Notes: a model not told the origin generated them from the sequence alone. DNA of 64,000 nucleotides from Allolobophora icterica (GCA_963556255.1 OY744604.1:71405390-71469389), one strand, 5' to 3'; shown: positions 1 through 11,198, numbered from the stretch's first letter. A program made the numbers and translations.

Positions 1-359
1 CGAAGCAGTCTTCAAACAAATCGTGTTTCACAATCAGTTCAAATCGTTTCAGCGAAATCGTCAGACTCGACGTTTTAAATTCAGAAAATGTTAACTCGGA
101 CGAACTTTTACTTCACTCAGTTTCTTATCAATTATTGAAGTATCGAAAACTGACATAAAAAGTACGTTAAACGTATGACACTAAGATTCTGTCTCAAATA
201 TAGGCCCTACCTTAACCTAACCCCTGTTGACCGCTGCAGATATGCACCGACTGTCTTGACATTAAACACACGCCCTCCTATCACTTATTTCTCGCATCGA
301 ATTCTCCAACCTTTTCAGTCTTAAAGACGGCTTTTTACACTCTACAATCCCACAGAGCA

Positions 360-480
360 ACGCGCAGCCCACAATGAAGCATCACGATGCCCATAATGGC
401 TTGCATCGCGATACCCACGAAGCATCGCGACGCTCATGAAGTATCGCGATACCCACGCTGGGTCATCAGGTGCAACACGT
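360..480. repeat. Short imperfect repeats of the type catcgcgatacccacgaag
   Basis: Three to four degenerate units of about 30 bp built on 'gaagcatcgcgatacccacg' lie in the intron. Copy B has them at about 29160-29245. No coding potential is seen. Confidence 0.5.
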
Positions 481-1126
481 CACAAGCGCGCGCATTCACC
501 GCGCACAGAGCATCAAGTGCATAGCATCAGTTGAAGCATAAAACGTCATAATCGACCTAGTGCAATGCAGCAAGGCACAAATTATAAATTTTTCCACAGT
601 ACGTATAATAATCTTTGAACTTCTTTTAAATTATCACTAAAATGAAACTGTATTTCTAGATCCATACCACTTGCCAGTAAGAATCAGCCGTTTCCAACCG
701 TTAGATCTCATAGCTACCACGCTAAAAATAATGGCCAAAAATCTAAAACACGGTGACCAGCTAAATCACTCCAATCTGAGAGCCTTTAGAGGACTAAAAC
801 CAGGAAATTGAAATATGTACATGCAAACTAGGCTGATATTCAACTAAAGAATACAAATGCGTGTTTTCCTACCAATAGCTATGTTTGGTGTGGAGCAGGT
901 GTAGTTTGATGCTGACAATTGGGCATCACACCTGAACGAACCAACTGAGGGAAAGTAACCCGGAATCTCGATGTAAGAGATGACTTGGTTTCCGTTGGTC
1001 GCAGTTGTCGCGTTGGTTATATTCGTTCCATTGTTGTCTGTCCAGGTTATAACCGGTGTCTCAATCCCTACGTGGTTGAAGGTGCATGTCAGTGTCACAT
1101 ACTGCCCAGGGTACATCTGACTGGTC

Positions 1127-1866
1127 TGACCAAGAGCTGACAGTTACGCAACACATAAACCTGCTTTGCCGTAACTGTTACTATCAGATGCGCCAGCTTA
1201 GAGTAGTCACTCGCTCTCTGACCTCCACTGCTGCTTCCACGCTTGTCCACTCATTTGTCGTATCTCGCCTTGACTATTGCAGTACTCTCTACCTTGGTCT
1301 CCCAGCGGTTCGGATTGGGTGCTTGGACCGGGTCCTGCGCGCAGCGGCACGCCTTATTGGTCGCATCCCGAGATTTGGCCATGTGGGATGTTTTGCATTG
1401 GCTTCCTATCCCGCAGCGTATTGCCTATCGGATCTCTGCCCTAGTGTGGCGCTGCCTTGTACATGCGGGATGTTTTGCATTGGCTTCCTATCCCGCAGCG
1501 TATTGCCTATCGGATCTCTGCCCTAGTGTGGCGCTGCCTTGTGGGTGAGGCCCCTGTGTATTTGCGAGAGCATTGCCGCTCCACCCTGAACATCCAGCGC
1601 CGTGGTTCCCTGCGTTCTTCTAAGCAGGCTGAGCTTCTAGTTCCCCGCTCACGGACCGCCTTTAGGCAGCGCCGTGATTTTTCCATCGCTGGCCCTGCCC
1701 TCTGGAATGGGCTCCCTGTAGCGCTTCGCTTGGTCCCAAGCACCCATTCCGCCACATTTTATTCAAAGCTCAAGACTGTGCTCCTCAGCTGGGGTTGTGT
1801 CGGGAGTGCTTCTGGGTAGATAGCCTTGAAGAGGCGCTATATAAATTCTCCATATGAATGAATGAA
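1127..1866 (+). mobile_element. 5'-truncated CR1/L2-like LINE in the Ig exon (copy A), with an internal tandem duplication
   Basis: It has the same insertion point, TGGTC flanks and 3' tail as the element at 29913-30573, so the insertion predates the segmental duplication. It encodes the same RT C-terminal end (VPRSRT, WNGLP, FYSKLKT). In this copy a stretch of about 76 bp beginning gggatgttttgcattgg occurs twice, at 1385 and 1467 (offset 82). The sequence between 'ggccat' and the first repeat is lost relative to B, which puts the two ORF halves in different frames. Confidence 0.85.
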
Positions 1867-1969
1867 TGGTCGACAGGTTGCTGGAACAGACGATGGAAGT
1901 CGTCGCAGCGGTTAATGACACGGAGGGATTTGTTGGCATTGTTGTCACTAAGGCAGAGGAGAAACCTGA

Positions 1970-2225
1970 TGTTACTATAACATGTTCAGTTGAAGCCTGA
2001 TCACCTGATTCAGTTGTAGCCTGTGCCCCTGGTGCAGTTGTAGCCTGATCGCCTGATTCAGTTGTAGCCTGATCACTTGATTCAGTTGTAGCTTGTGCAC
2101 CTGATGCAGTTGTAGCTGGTGCAGCTGATTCAGTTATTGCCTGATCGCCTGATTCAGCTGTGGCCTGTGCACCTGACTCACTTGTAGCCTGTGAAGGTGG
2201 TACACCTGTAGTCTGCGGCTCAACT
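1970..2225 (-). repeat. 24-bp coding minisatellite in the Ser/Thr region (copy A)
   Basis: Degenerate 24-bp units, on the plus strand of the form 'cctgattcagttgtagcctg', encode 8-residue Ser/Thr/Gln/Glu repeats. The copy B array (about 30670-30875) is two units shorter. The length change keeps the frame, as expected for a mucin-like stalk. Confidence 0.8.
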
Positions 2226-2419
2226 CCAACTGTAGCCTGTGACATGATCAGATTGTCAGCCTCTGTCAGGGACTCACGTGTAGTAGGTGCTACAATCAGA
2301 GGTGAAGTTAGCAGTCCTGCTGTTTTTGTCTTTATCGATGGCAACGTTGTTCTCTGAAACACTTTCCCAGAAACACTACAAGAGTAGGCTATAACCTATG
2401 AGCTTAAACTATTCGGAAA

Positions 2420-2585
2420 ATCACAGATTAACAACACAGCATAACAAAGCAGACCAGAGCACAAAATAAACAACCATACCATAGCACAACACAGCATACC
2501 GTAGCATGACAAAATATACTGTAATATAACATAACATAGCGTAACACAACATAACATAGCACAACATAACATAATATAACACGGG
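2420..2585. repeat. AACATA/AGC minisatellite, unit 1 of copy A
   Basis: Degenerate 'cataacatagcacaa' units. Related arrays lie at 4275-4440 (unit 2 of A) and 31080-31240 (copy B). The two arrays in A show that the duplicated exon unit includes this intronic sequence. Confidence 0.7.
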
Positions 2586-2645
2586 TCGAGAGCGCCGCTG
2601 ATTTTAGTGGCGCTATATAAATGTTCAATTACAATTACAATTACA
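2583..2645 (+). mobile_element. LINE/SINE 3'-end fragment with CAATTA tail
   Basis: The sequence gtggcgctatataaat followed by three CAATTA-like units is the 3' end of a CR1/L2-like retroelement inside the AACATA array. The same insertion is at about 31238-31300 in copy B. Confidence 0.6.
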
Positions 2646-2734
2646 AGATAACATAGCGATTACAGAACAGAACAGCACATAACACGTAATAACAATACAA
2701 TATAGCATGTTGTAACAAAGCATGGATGCTAAAT

Positions 2735-2912
2735 GAATGATTCATTACACATAGTAATTGCAATTGTAGCTTCAAATTCATATAGCGCCACTTCAAGAGA
2801 CTTTCGCCAGAGACGCTCCAGACATAACACAGTGAAACCACGATCGAACAGAATAGTCTTCAAGCTTTTGCGGGAAAGAGGCTGAGAGGGGCTGAGGAGC
2901 TCAGGTCTCACT
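2735..2912 (-). mobile_element. Reversed CR1/L2-like 3' end, unit 1 of copy A
   Basis: atatagcgccacttcaagag is the reverse complement of the LINE tail motif. Copies of the same fragment lie at 4918-5110 and 31395-31570, so it belongs to the repeated Ser/Thr-Ig unit. Confidence 0.6.
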
Positions 2913-3440
2913 TTTTAGGCAATTTATTCGAAGGATGGGCCGACCAGATAGTCCCGGCGCCGCCGCCATCCGCCAACGCTAAGCCCTCGAGTCGAAACCA
3001 GTCGCTAAGCTATCGACTGCTAGGGACTTTGTTCACGCAATATTTTGCTTGATTAATCGCGGTTTCCAAGTTTCGATTTGACGAAGATATCAGCAGCAGG
3101 ATATGAGCAACACTTACAATACAATACAATATTCGTTTGTTGAGGAAATCAAGCTGACATGCCGCAACTTGGTAGGCTATATTATAAAAGAATGAGTTTG
3201 CTCTATTAGTAAGAGTTCTTATGGAGAATACGGGGGATATGGTTGTTGTCTTTTTTGGTAAAGTGAATTTATTCATTCTATTACGAAGATGGTGTTGATG
3301 ATTAGGAAGAGGGGAAATTAGCAGGGTGAGAATTGTCGGGGTTGGGGTTCAACCCCCTAGTCTTTCTTAGGACCCCCACAGTTAAGTCTTCATTGCACAC
3401 CCCAGGTGGTTTTAGCATTATTTGATTCTGAATCTCTAAC

Positions 3441-4123
3441 AATAGCTATGTTTGGTATGGAGCAGTTGTAGTATGATGCTGACAATTGGGCATCATACCT
3501 GAACGAACCAACCGAGGGAAAGTTACCCGGAATCTGGATGTAAGAGATGACTTGGTTTCAGTTTGTCGTAGTTGTCGCGTTGGTTATATTGGTTCCTTTG
3601 TTGTCTGTCCAGGTTATAACCGGTGTCTCAATCTCTAAGTAGCTGAAGGTACACATCAGTCTCACACCCTGCCTAAGGTACATCTCACTGGTTGACAGGT
3701 TGCTGGAACAGACGATGGCAGTCGTCGCAGCGATTAATGACACTGAGGGATTTGGTGGCATTGTTGTCTCTGAGGCAGAGGAGAAACCTGAAGCTACTGT
3801 AGCCTGTGAAACTGATTGAGTTGTAACCTGTGCATCTGAGATAACGTTGATAACGTTGTAGACTGTGCACCTGATTCAGTTGTACCCTGTGCACCTGATT
3901 CTGTTGTAGACTGATCACATGATTCAGTTTTAGCCTGTGCACCTGATTCTTTTGTACCCTGTGGAGCTGTTACCCCTGTAGTTTGTGGTTCAGATCCAAC
4001 TGTAGCCTGTGACATGAACGCATTGCCAGCCTCTATCAGGAACTCAGATGTAGTTGGTGCTAGAAATAGAGTTGTACTTGGCAGTTCCACTGCTCCTGTC
4101 TTTAACGCTGACATCGTTGTTCT
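3441..4123 (-). pseudogene. Decayed Ser/Thr-rich plus Ig-like exon, unit 2 of copy A
   Basis: This duplicate of the Ser/Thr-Ig exon lacks the LINE. On the minus strand it opens at a weakened acceptor (GCTTGAG in place of GTTTCAG), directly after a long CT repeat, and encodes TTMSALK and Ser/Thr repeats. A frame change falls in the Ser/Thr region near 3794-3840. The Ig part resumes at MPPNPSVSL and is cut by TGA near 3556, where other copies have a Gly codon. The Ig motif VTLTC is also altered to VRLMC. It is a pseudo-exon. Confidence 0.75.
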
Positions 4124-4130
4124 CTCAAGC

Positions 4131-4133
<3 letters not shown>

Positions 4134-4223
<90 letters not shown>

Positions 4224-4235
4224 ACACTCTCACAC
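4134..4235. repeat. CT microsatellite next to the unit 2 exon (copy A)
   Basis: About 45 CT units end in a short CA run. The array lies immediately upstream of the pseudo-exon on the minus strand, where a polypyrimidine tract would be expected; read on that strand it is GA, not pyrimidine. Confidence 0.95.
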
Positions 4236-4443
4236 ACACACAAAATATCACCTATGAGCTAAACTATTCGGATAGTCACAGATTAACAACACAGCGTAAA
4301 GAAGCATACCACAGCACAACTTAAAGTGATATGACATAGCACAACACAACATAACATAACATAATACAACACAAGATAACATAACGAAACTTAACTTAAC
4401 ACCACATGGCAAAACAGAACAGCACATAACACGTAATAACAAT

Positions 4444-4881
4444 TAGGGCTGTACCGAATAGGTGATTATCACTATTCGGCCGAATACGAATAATTGGTCC
4501 AACTATTCGGCCGAATACGAATGCGAATAGTGTACAAAATAGGTCTACCGACAACATTCCAAATCTCAAATGTTAGCAAAAGTTTCAGTTCAATAAATTT
4601 AATACATAAACTAAAAGTAAACAGTTAACTACAAGTAATTTTTGCATCCTTCTGCCAGTCTGTGTAAACTAGGAATGGAACTAATTTAACAAAACTTAGA
4701 AATTGTCACTTACTTAACTTTCACTCCACTAGCTATAGCAGCCGCATATGCAGAAACAGATGTCACGTGACCACTATTCATATTCGGTCCGACCGCTACT
4801 ATTCGGCCGAATACCGAATAGCTATTTGGCCCACTATTCGGCCCCGAAGCGAATACGAAGCGAATATTCGGTACAGCCCTA
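4444..4881. mobile_element. hAT-like TIR element, copy A only (TAGGGCTGTACCGAATA ends)
   Basis: The left end TAGGGCTGTACCGAATA is matched by its inverted form at the right end. The flanks are perfect 8-bp duplications ATAACAAT at 4436-4443 and 4882-4889. Subterminal 'attcggccgaatacg' words are repeated in both orientations. At 438 bp with no useful frame it is non-autonomous. The related unit 1 sequence has no such insertion. Confidence 0.85.
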
Positions 4882-4917
4882 ATAACAATACAATATAACA
4901 TGTCGTAACAAAACATG

Positions 4918-5110
4918 GATGCTAAATGATTCATTACACATAGTAATTGCAATGGTAGCTTCAAATTCATATAGCGCCACTTCAAGAGACAATCGTCAGA
5001 GACGCTCCAGACATAACACAGTGAAACCACGTTCGATCGAACAGAATAGTCTTCAAGCTTTTGCGGAAAAGAGACTGAGAGGGGCTGAGGAGTTCATGTC
5101 TCACGTTTTA
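4918..5110 (-). mobile_element. Reversed CR1/L2-like 3' end, unit 2 of copy A
   Basis: Near-copy of 2735-2912. It shows that unit 2 of copy A still carries the unit's intronic part, which copy B has lost. Confidence 0.6.
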
Positions 5111-5690
5111 GGCAATAGGCAGAATGGGACGATCAGAGCAAATCTTAAGACATACAAGGTATGTCAGTGCAAACTAGCCTGGTAGATTCAACGCGTTTCA
5201 CGGTTAAAACATTAAAATATAAATAACTCAAAACCCAGATATTTTGTAAGTCCATGGTAGAGCTTGTTGTCCTCTACGAGATCATTCATCGCTATTTTAT
5301 GTATACGATGCGTGAGTTATTTTCTCACCTTTTATGTAGACAATGTGTCCATCTATCTCTACTACCACAATTACTTTGCGTTGATTAAGACTGTTAGCAA
5401 TTCATAAATAACTTACCGCAAACTGGATAGTTATGCTGGCCTGGAAACTGTTAGAAACAGATCAAAATAACATGACCAATATTATTCAGTTTATGTAAGC
5501 ATCTGAGCATTTATAAAGCGCCTCTTCAAAACCTAGTGAAACCAGAAACAAATGAAACCAGTAAAACTGTAAGCTGCTCAAGGATCCTTCTTATCCTAGC
5601 CTATAATCACTGTTGAGGAGTATTGAACACCCAAAAACGCATTGCGAGGGGGGTTAAAGATTGATGGGGGATCGCACGGATATGGTTAGC
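5111..5690. other. Intron sequence, no gene seen
   Basis: AT-rich sequence that resumes similarity to copy B at about 5340 (34640 in B). A reversed LINE tail (tttataaagcgcctcttc) lies near 5510. No convincing exon is seen. Confidence 0.5.
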
Positions 5691-5736
5691 TACAAATTTT
5701 ATTAGCAACAGCAACATTAGCAGTAACAGTAGGTAA

Positions 5737-6236
5737 TGCAAATCCGGGTTTATGAGTACCCGGATACCCGGTTACCAGGGATATTCCGGGGTTAACCACG
5801 ATTGAAACCCGGGTTTCAACAATGAAATTGTTTTCATTACTATGTTATTATATTATAATATAGGGTCTAGCCTAACTCGAATCAGTGTTTTACTATACAA
5901 TGTACATTGTCGCCTAACTCGCATGCAAATCAGTAATATACTACAAACACAGCCAAACTCGAAAGATTAACAACAGCGGAGGCCGACAGACAAAACAACT
6001 ATGCTTGAGCGTAATACAAACTTTGAGCACCACATAAGCCACAACAGCTTCCACCCTAGACGAAGACAGGTTCCGCTAGTAAGACTAGACGGAGGCAATG
6101 TCCCCTTCGTGATAAGTTGGCCACGCACGTGTAGTCTTGACCTCTGTATCGAACGCAAGTATAGGACCCCCACAGCGAAAGCAAGGGACCTGCCAAAGCT
6201 CGTCTATTCAATCGTGAACTGTGGTTGAAACCCGGG
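5737..6236. mobile_element. Possible TIR element with CCCGGG ends (copy A)
   Basis: The left end CAAATCCGGGTTT and the inverted right end CAAACCCGGGTTT enclose about 500 bp. Nearby 'ttgaaacccgggtttcaac' words are palindromic. Copy B has it at 35088-35568. I could not find a target duplication. The two open frames inside (plus strand 6001-6228, minus strand 6056-6280) match nothing I recognise. Confidence 0.35.
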
Positions 6237-6442
6237 TTTGACGTGTCTGAAAACGCCATTTTCATCGTCGCTCCAGGCAACAGATAAACCTTTTAGGATG
6301 GCTTAATAAAATTAATGACAAATAAATAAATGATCTTATGTCGATTCATTAACTAAAAAGAGATAAAATTTTATGAGCTTTCTTGCAAATGTTGCAACGC
6401 AAACACGTGTCTTAACTTTAAGATGCAGTTAAAGTGACTTAC

Positions 6443-6745
6443 CAAAGGTTCGTATCCAACACAGTTTTCAATTGCAGCAAATGATGACGGTAGGAAATTG
6501 TAAAGCTGACATATCGACTGCGTTTCAATGTAGTTAAACTGCAGACAATGCGGATTAGTTACGCATTGGATTCCGCAACTAACTAAGCTGAATGCAAACA
6601 TTTCTTCGGTGGGAACATCAGTGGCACAACGTGGTTCTCCACCACAGGTGAAGGAAGCCACGAAATAGCTTGATACAGCTGCAGACGTCTCTCCATTTCG
6701 ACAGAATGACAGCAATAAAAACATAAATAAATAGTACAGCATCAT
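6443..6745 (-). CDS. First coding exon: signal peptide plus PAN/apple-like domain (gene copy A)
   Basis: This is the copy A counterpart of the exon at 35773-36075, again 101 codons with the same ATG and the same G|GTAAGT donor. The hydrophobic leader and all cysteines of the PAN-like module are intact. Differences are few (for example NFLPSSFAAIE here and HFVPSSFDATE in B) and all are in frame, so this exon is not decaying visibly. Upstream lies an AT-rich stretch with the same TATA-like sequence. The next exons to the left are the damaged Ser/Thr-Ig exons at 4123-3441 and 2353-873. Confidence 0.75.
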
Positions 6746-7520
6746 TCTAAGTTAATACTATAATTATGCTGATTATATAATCTATAATCTAAACTTCTGT
6801 AACTTCGTTTGTAGTTTAACAGTGCTAATGGTCGTTGCAGTTGTACAACTAAAGATTTTTAGGAAAACGTTGCAACATTTATAGAAGCGCAACTCAACGA
6901 TTCAGAGGCGCTACCGACCCAGTCAGGGAAGATATTGATCGAGTAATGAAACTGGATTGCCATACAATATGAACTACAGCGTGCGTAAAAGGGACGTAAC
7001 ATCATGGCCAATCTAATTAAATAAACACACTGAAATCTATTTATCAGAAAAACGAGTTTAGCTGATGCTTCAGCCCTCGATCGATGACTATGAAATGCCT
7101 TACATATACTGGCATGATGAATTAATGAATTATTGTGTCATAGCCACCATAATGAGTAGCACGGTAAATGGGTGACCTAATGCCTGATATTCCACTGGGT
7201 GACACTTTAAGTAAACAAATAGTAGCCTAATCTTTCCTTATCTTGCTAATTAATATTATAAATTAAGTGAAAGTTCCGTCTATGCATAAAAGACATATTT
7301 GTATGCAATAGGTTGAGGCAGACTGTCTTCTTTCTTACATTTCTGTATTATTCAAGTTTCATGTTTTACAGTGTTGTATTGATGGATATGACAATAAACT
7401 TAAGTTTTATTCCATAAAAAATTTACATATGACAAGACGAACTTTACAAACCATGTTACAGTAGAGAAGTAAATTTGATTGCAAACTCTTCTGTGGTATT
7501 CAGTGCAGTTAAGTCGTAGA
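6746..7520. other. Upstream flank of gene copy A, no gene seen
   Basis: Includes the TATA-like stretch and a reversed LINE tail near 6870-6935 (tatagaagcgcaactc, cagaggcgctaccgac). Copy B matches at 36076-37435, except for a transposon at 36636-37213. No coding signal is seen. Confidence 0.5.
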
Positions 7521-7523
7521 GTT

Positions 7524-7556
7524 GTGGGGCGTAGTGGCTCAGTGTTAAGTTCTGTT
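7524..7556 (+). mobile_element. tRNA-SINE head fragment
   Basis: gggcgtagtggctcagtg matches the 5' box-A region of the SINE at 44701-44930. It is followed at once by a TA repeat, so the rest of the SINE is missing. Copy B has no SINE head here. Confidence 0.55.
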
Positions 7557-7557
7557 T

Positions 7558-7559
<2 letters not shown>

Positions 7560-7653
<94 letters not shown>
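7560..7653. repeat. TA microsatellite
   Basis: A run of TA dinucleotides with two TACATA interruptions. Copy B has about 1.4 kb of other sequence in its place, ending in a shorter TA run (38821-38860). Confidence 0.95.
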
Positions 7654-8084
7654 GGCTTACCTACCAGCCGTCGATATGTACACTGCAACATTTGTATGCA
7701 GATGATCTTTTCGTAGTCGGGTCAATAAACGAAAAACCCACCTAACCCCCAAAAAATTGATAGAAAAGGTTTCTCAGCTGATTTTATTACCATTTGTCAC
7801 GCTAATTAATATAGTGAAATTCTACTCTATTCTGACCATTCGAAAAGGGTCAGTTTCAAGATGGCGTCCAAGATGGCTGCCGGGAGCTAAAATTGTCTGT
7901 ATCAAGCACTATTCACCTCGAAATGTGCTTTTGGTGTCTAACTGTAGGTTTTATTGCTTAGCGTTCAGTTAAAATAACTTTAATCACTTAATATAAGCTT
8001 ATCATTTCAGTATGGCGTCCAAGATGGCTGCCGGGGCTAAAACTGTCTATGTCTCAAGCATTATTCAACCTAGAAAATTGGTGT

Positions 8085-8510
8085 TGGGCATTAGCTGCGA
8101 CCCATGTGAGTTCTAAGTGGGTTCCATATTAGAATATTTTGTGCTATATATAGACTCCATGTAGGCATGCTGGCAGGGTACTGGAGTGCGTCGTACCAAG
8201 AGCAGCATGACTTCGACACTGGTTCAAATCAGCTTGACCATACCTTACCTTTCCATAACTTAATACGAGCTCAGTCCTTTCTCTCCTGCCTTCTTTGAAG
8301 CAAGAAATATCCTTAGAATAGTCGAAAAGCCACACTACAATTATTTATCCTTATAATTTGTACATACTACATACATATACATTATACACAGCTAATCTGC
8401 TTCAGAACAAATAAAAGTAATCAAAGTCTGAAGTCGAACATATGCTACAGATTTCTAAATAATAATATGGAACCCACAATAGAGCTCACATGGGTCACAA
8501 CTAATGCCCA
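8085..8510. mobile_element. Non-autonomous element with long inverted repeats (copy A)
   Basis: GGGCATTAGCTGCGACCCAT at about 8086 and its inverted form near 8490-8510 enclose about 400 bp. In copy B (39292-39765) the inverted repeats reach about 95 bp; the right arm in A has lost its inner part. The superfamily and the target duplication are unclear. Two 'atggcgtccaagatggctgc' repeats lie upstream, at 7860 and 8012. Confidence 0.5.
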
Positions 8511-9109
8511 TGCAAGCAGGGTCAAGTATCTATTGCTAGCGAGCAAAACCAAAATGATGGATATGACGCATTCAGTTTTGAACGACCTTGCTAGCTGACG
8601 TTGATGTTTAATTTATCTTTGAAATCAATAAATTTTTCGTTCCCTAACCATATATAAAGTATTTCCAGACTTTAAGTTTCAGCGTCATTTTACAACCGTT
8701 CTCCTTTATGGGGACGACCAATAATACCAACGCTGCTTTAGTTTTTAATAACAATTTCCTTTTATTCATCACTTTTGTTTTTGTGATAGAACAACTTACT
8801 CCATTTAAACGTTGACTGCGTTACTCGCTGCATCAACTTTACGATGATGCATTTCTTCGTGGTTGAGACGTTAGAACTTAATTGAGCATCGGCACCGAAG
8901 CCGAAATTCTAGACTGGTTCGTAATAACACACAAAAGCAGATAGAAGAATTGTAACGACAGTTCTTTGATGGCGTTTTAATGCAAACAGTTTCTCAGATC
9001 AATGCAGACATGAAATTCAGAAACTAAGCTAACAATGCGATAATTCAAACAATGGGAACAATTAGACAATCTTTTCTTTCTCGCTTTCTGACCTGCAAAA
9101 TTAGTACTA

Positions 9110-9110
<1 letters not shown>

Positions 9111-9140
<30 letters not shown>

Positions 9141-9227
9141 CATACATACATACATACATACATACATACATACATACATACATACATACATACATACATA
9201 CATACATACATACATACATACATACAT
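9111..9227. repeat. CATA tetranucleotide microsatellite
   Basis: About 29 CATA units directly to the left of a TIR element. A second, more degenerate array (10946-11045) lies on its right, so the element probably landed inside one array. Confidence 0.95.
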
Positions 9228-10945
9228 TAGGGTGGTCCAACCTACCATGTAAAAAAAAGAAATTTCAAATATCAACTTGGGTCATAGATGCCCTTGTTTC
9301 TATATACCAGAGGGGCTTACAGGCCAAAAATGAAACGGATATTTAGAGGTGGCTCAAAACTGAACATTTTTACTGACATTATGAAAATAACTAAAGTTTC
9401 TAAAAAAAATTATTATTTGCTTACTTTTTTAATTTTAACATTTCATTTAGGTTGGTTTTTAGTTGTTTTCACTTCTGTTATGTTTTCACTTCCTTTTATG
9501 TGTTTGATATTTGAAAAATTACAATTTAATTTTATAAATTAAAATTTTTAATAATATTAATTAGTTATGCTATCCAGCGTTTTTGCTTCCACAGCCTTCG
9601 GAACTACCAGTGGACCAGATGTAGGCTTATTCAAACGATTTCAAAAAGAATGACCAAAGTTTGACAAAACCAAGTATTACACTGCTGACGAAACACTCTT
9701 CAGTTGGTCCATGATGCGTCTCCATAATGAGGTGGTTACAAGGTACCAAGCTGCTGTGAAAAGCCAGCACCAACGTGAAGATTATGGCGAGCTTCTGCAA
9801 TTGTGTATCATCTTCCTTGTATTGGTAGGTGTTCGAAAGAAGAAGTGTGATTTCGAGCTCCTGGGGCAATGCACCATGTAAGTTGGATGGCCTAAGGCAT
9901 CTATTCTCTCAAAATCCTTGTTTTCAAGAATCAAATGACTCTTGACACAAGGGGGAGAAGCTTTAACAGATGTCAGCTTTTTTGTCTCCCTTGTCTATGG
10001 AAGATTTTGGCATGCAGTTTTCCTGGCAGAGATAGCTCCATACAATGACTTGAAACTGTTGAACTTGTTAGACGTCTTTACCCGCAACAATATTGTGAAA
10101 AATGCAGCCTTAAACAGCTTTCAGGAGACACCTCTGGTATATTCCAAGCATTTAATTGGCCTGGCCTTTTTTGACCACCGCGTTAAAGTTAATACAAGGG
10201 CCACCATGGTCAAGAATCTCAAACGTGCTGAAAAGCAGATACCATCAAAGAGGATTGACAGTAAAGCATTCAACTTGGGAAATCCACTAGAATCATTATA
10301 TAACAAGCCGAACATCTTGGCTCTTTGACCTACTCATTGACAGTTGGGCAGAAAAGGCCCAGACTTTCCTCTCGACACTGCCAGACTTTTGACAGTTGGG
10401 TTTATCTCAATTTATCTCCAATTTATCCAATTTATCTCCAATTGACAGAAAAGCCAGGCAGATGAAAGCAGTAAATGACTGTACAGAGAGAGGTATTTCT
10501 TTGATCTAGATGTTCAACTTTTCTATAACAAAAGACGAGAATAAAAAACAATACCTTCTTCAAGTTTGTCAGCGCTCATCGGAAGGCCATTCCAGAGCCA
10601 TCAAAGTCTCTCTTGAAGAATATCTCAAAAAGACTTATTTTTAATGTTGTTCTTATTAACTATAAACTTACTACTACTTAACTATAAACTTACAAAACAG
10701 TAAACACCAAACAGTGACTTTATTTTTGTTTTTATTTTATTTTGAAACATTTTTTGTTCAAAAATTTGAATATACAAAATCTGAGGAAATTTCTTAGTAA
10801 CAACATTTATCGTTCAAAATTGAGCCACCCCTAAATATTCTTCTAGAGACACAAAAATTGGTCCAAATATTCCTTAAACTGAATAGAACAAGAACAAATG
10901 TGACCCAAATTAATTTTCTAAATTTTACTTTTTTGGACCAGTCTA
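9228..10945 (+). mobile_element. TIR DNA transposon, copy 1 (TAGGGTGGTCCAA ends), copy A only
   Basis: The ends are TAGGGTGGTCCAA and the inverted TAGACTGGTCCAA, flanked by ACATACAT on both sides (inside a CATA array). The plus strand holds a broken frame with GELLQLCIIFL, then SLVYGRFWHAVFLAEIAP, HLIGLAFFDHRV and RATMVKNLKRAEKQIPSKRI. I recall this kind of protein as widespread in invertebrate transposons, usually with a MHHARWMAKAIYSLK-like motif. The best single frame is 9942-10328, and stops and frameshifts disable the rest. A sister copy is at 55347-57020. The 8-bp duplication suits hAT or P-like families; I cannot choose. Confidence 0.75.
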
Positions 10946-10988
10946 ACATACATACATACATACGTACATAAATACACACATGCATACA

Positions 10989-11019
<31 letters not shown>

Positions 11020-11045
11020 GTACATACATACATACGTACATACAC
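10946..11045. repeat. Degenerate CATA microsatellite
   Basis: CATA units with TACG and CACA variants on the right of the transposon at 9228-10945. Confidence 0.9.
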
Positions 11046-11198
11046 ATTACAAAGTGAAATTTTTCAGCTAGAACGGACCACAGGATGCAGCTTCATGTCA
11101 AGTTTCGAGTCAACTGGGTGGAAGATGAGCTCTGGTGCTCCGCAGATTGAGGTGAAGTTGTCGCTCATCTGCACATGAATTCGAACGTTTATGCGTGC

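Larger units (their letters stand above)
873..2353 (-). pseudogene. Ser/Thr-rich plus Ig-like exon, unit 1 of copy A, split by a retroelement
   Basis: This is the same exon as 29659-31012, with acceptor GTTTCAG before 2353 and donor G|GTAGGA after 873. The Ser/Thr part (2353-1867) and the Ig-like part (1126-873) are separated by a LINE with TGGTC duplications at 1122-1126 and 1867-1871. Leaving out the element and one TGGTC gives 736 nt, again phase 0 to phase 1. The Ser/Thr region is 48 bp longer than in copy B, equal to two extra 24-bp repeats. The Ig part has both cysteines and the WTDN tryptophan. Translation from the PAN exon would stop at 1763 inside the LINE. Confidence 0.8.

Noticed and set aside
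6001..6280. Overlapping frames on both strands, repeated at 35331-35610
   Set aside because: They are similar only because the segment is duplicated; neither has domain features, splice context or a coding signature.
8977..9275. Frames with MYVC or HTYI repeats
   Set aside because: Translations of the CATA array.
9627..9869. Minus-strand frame of 80 codons, also at 55753-56055
   Set aside because: It is antisense to the transposon ORF and kept only because the element is repeated.
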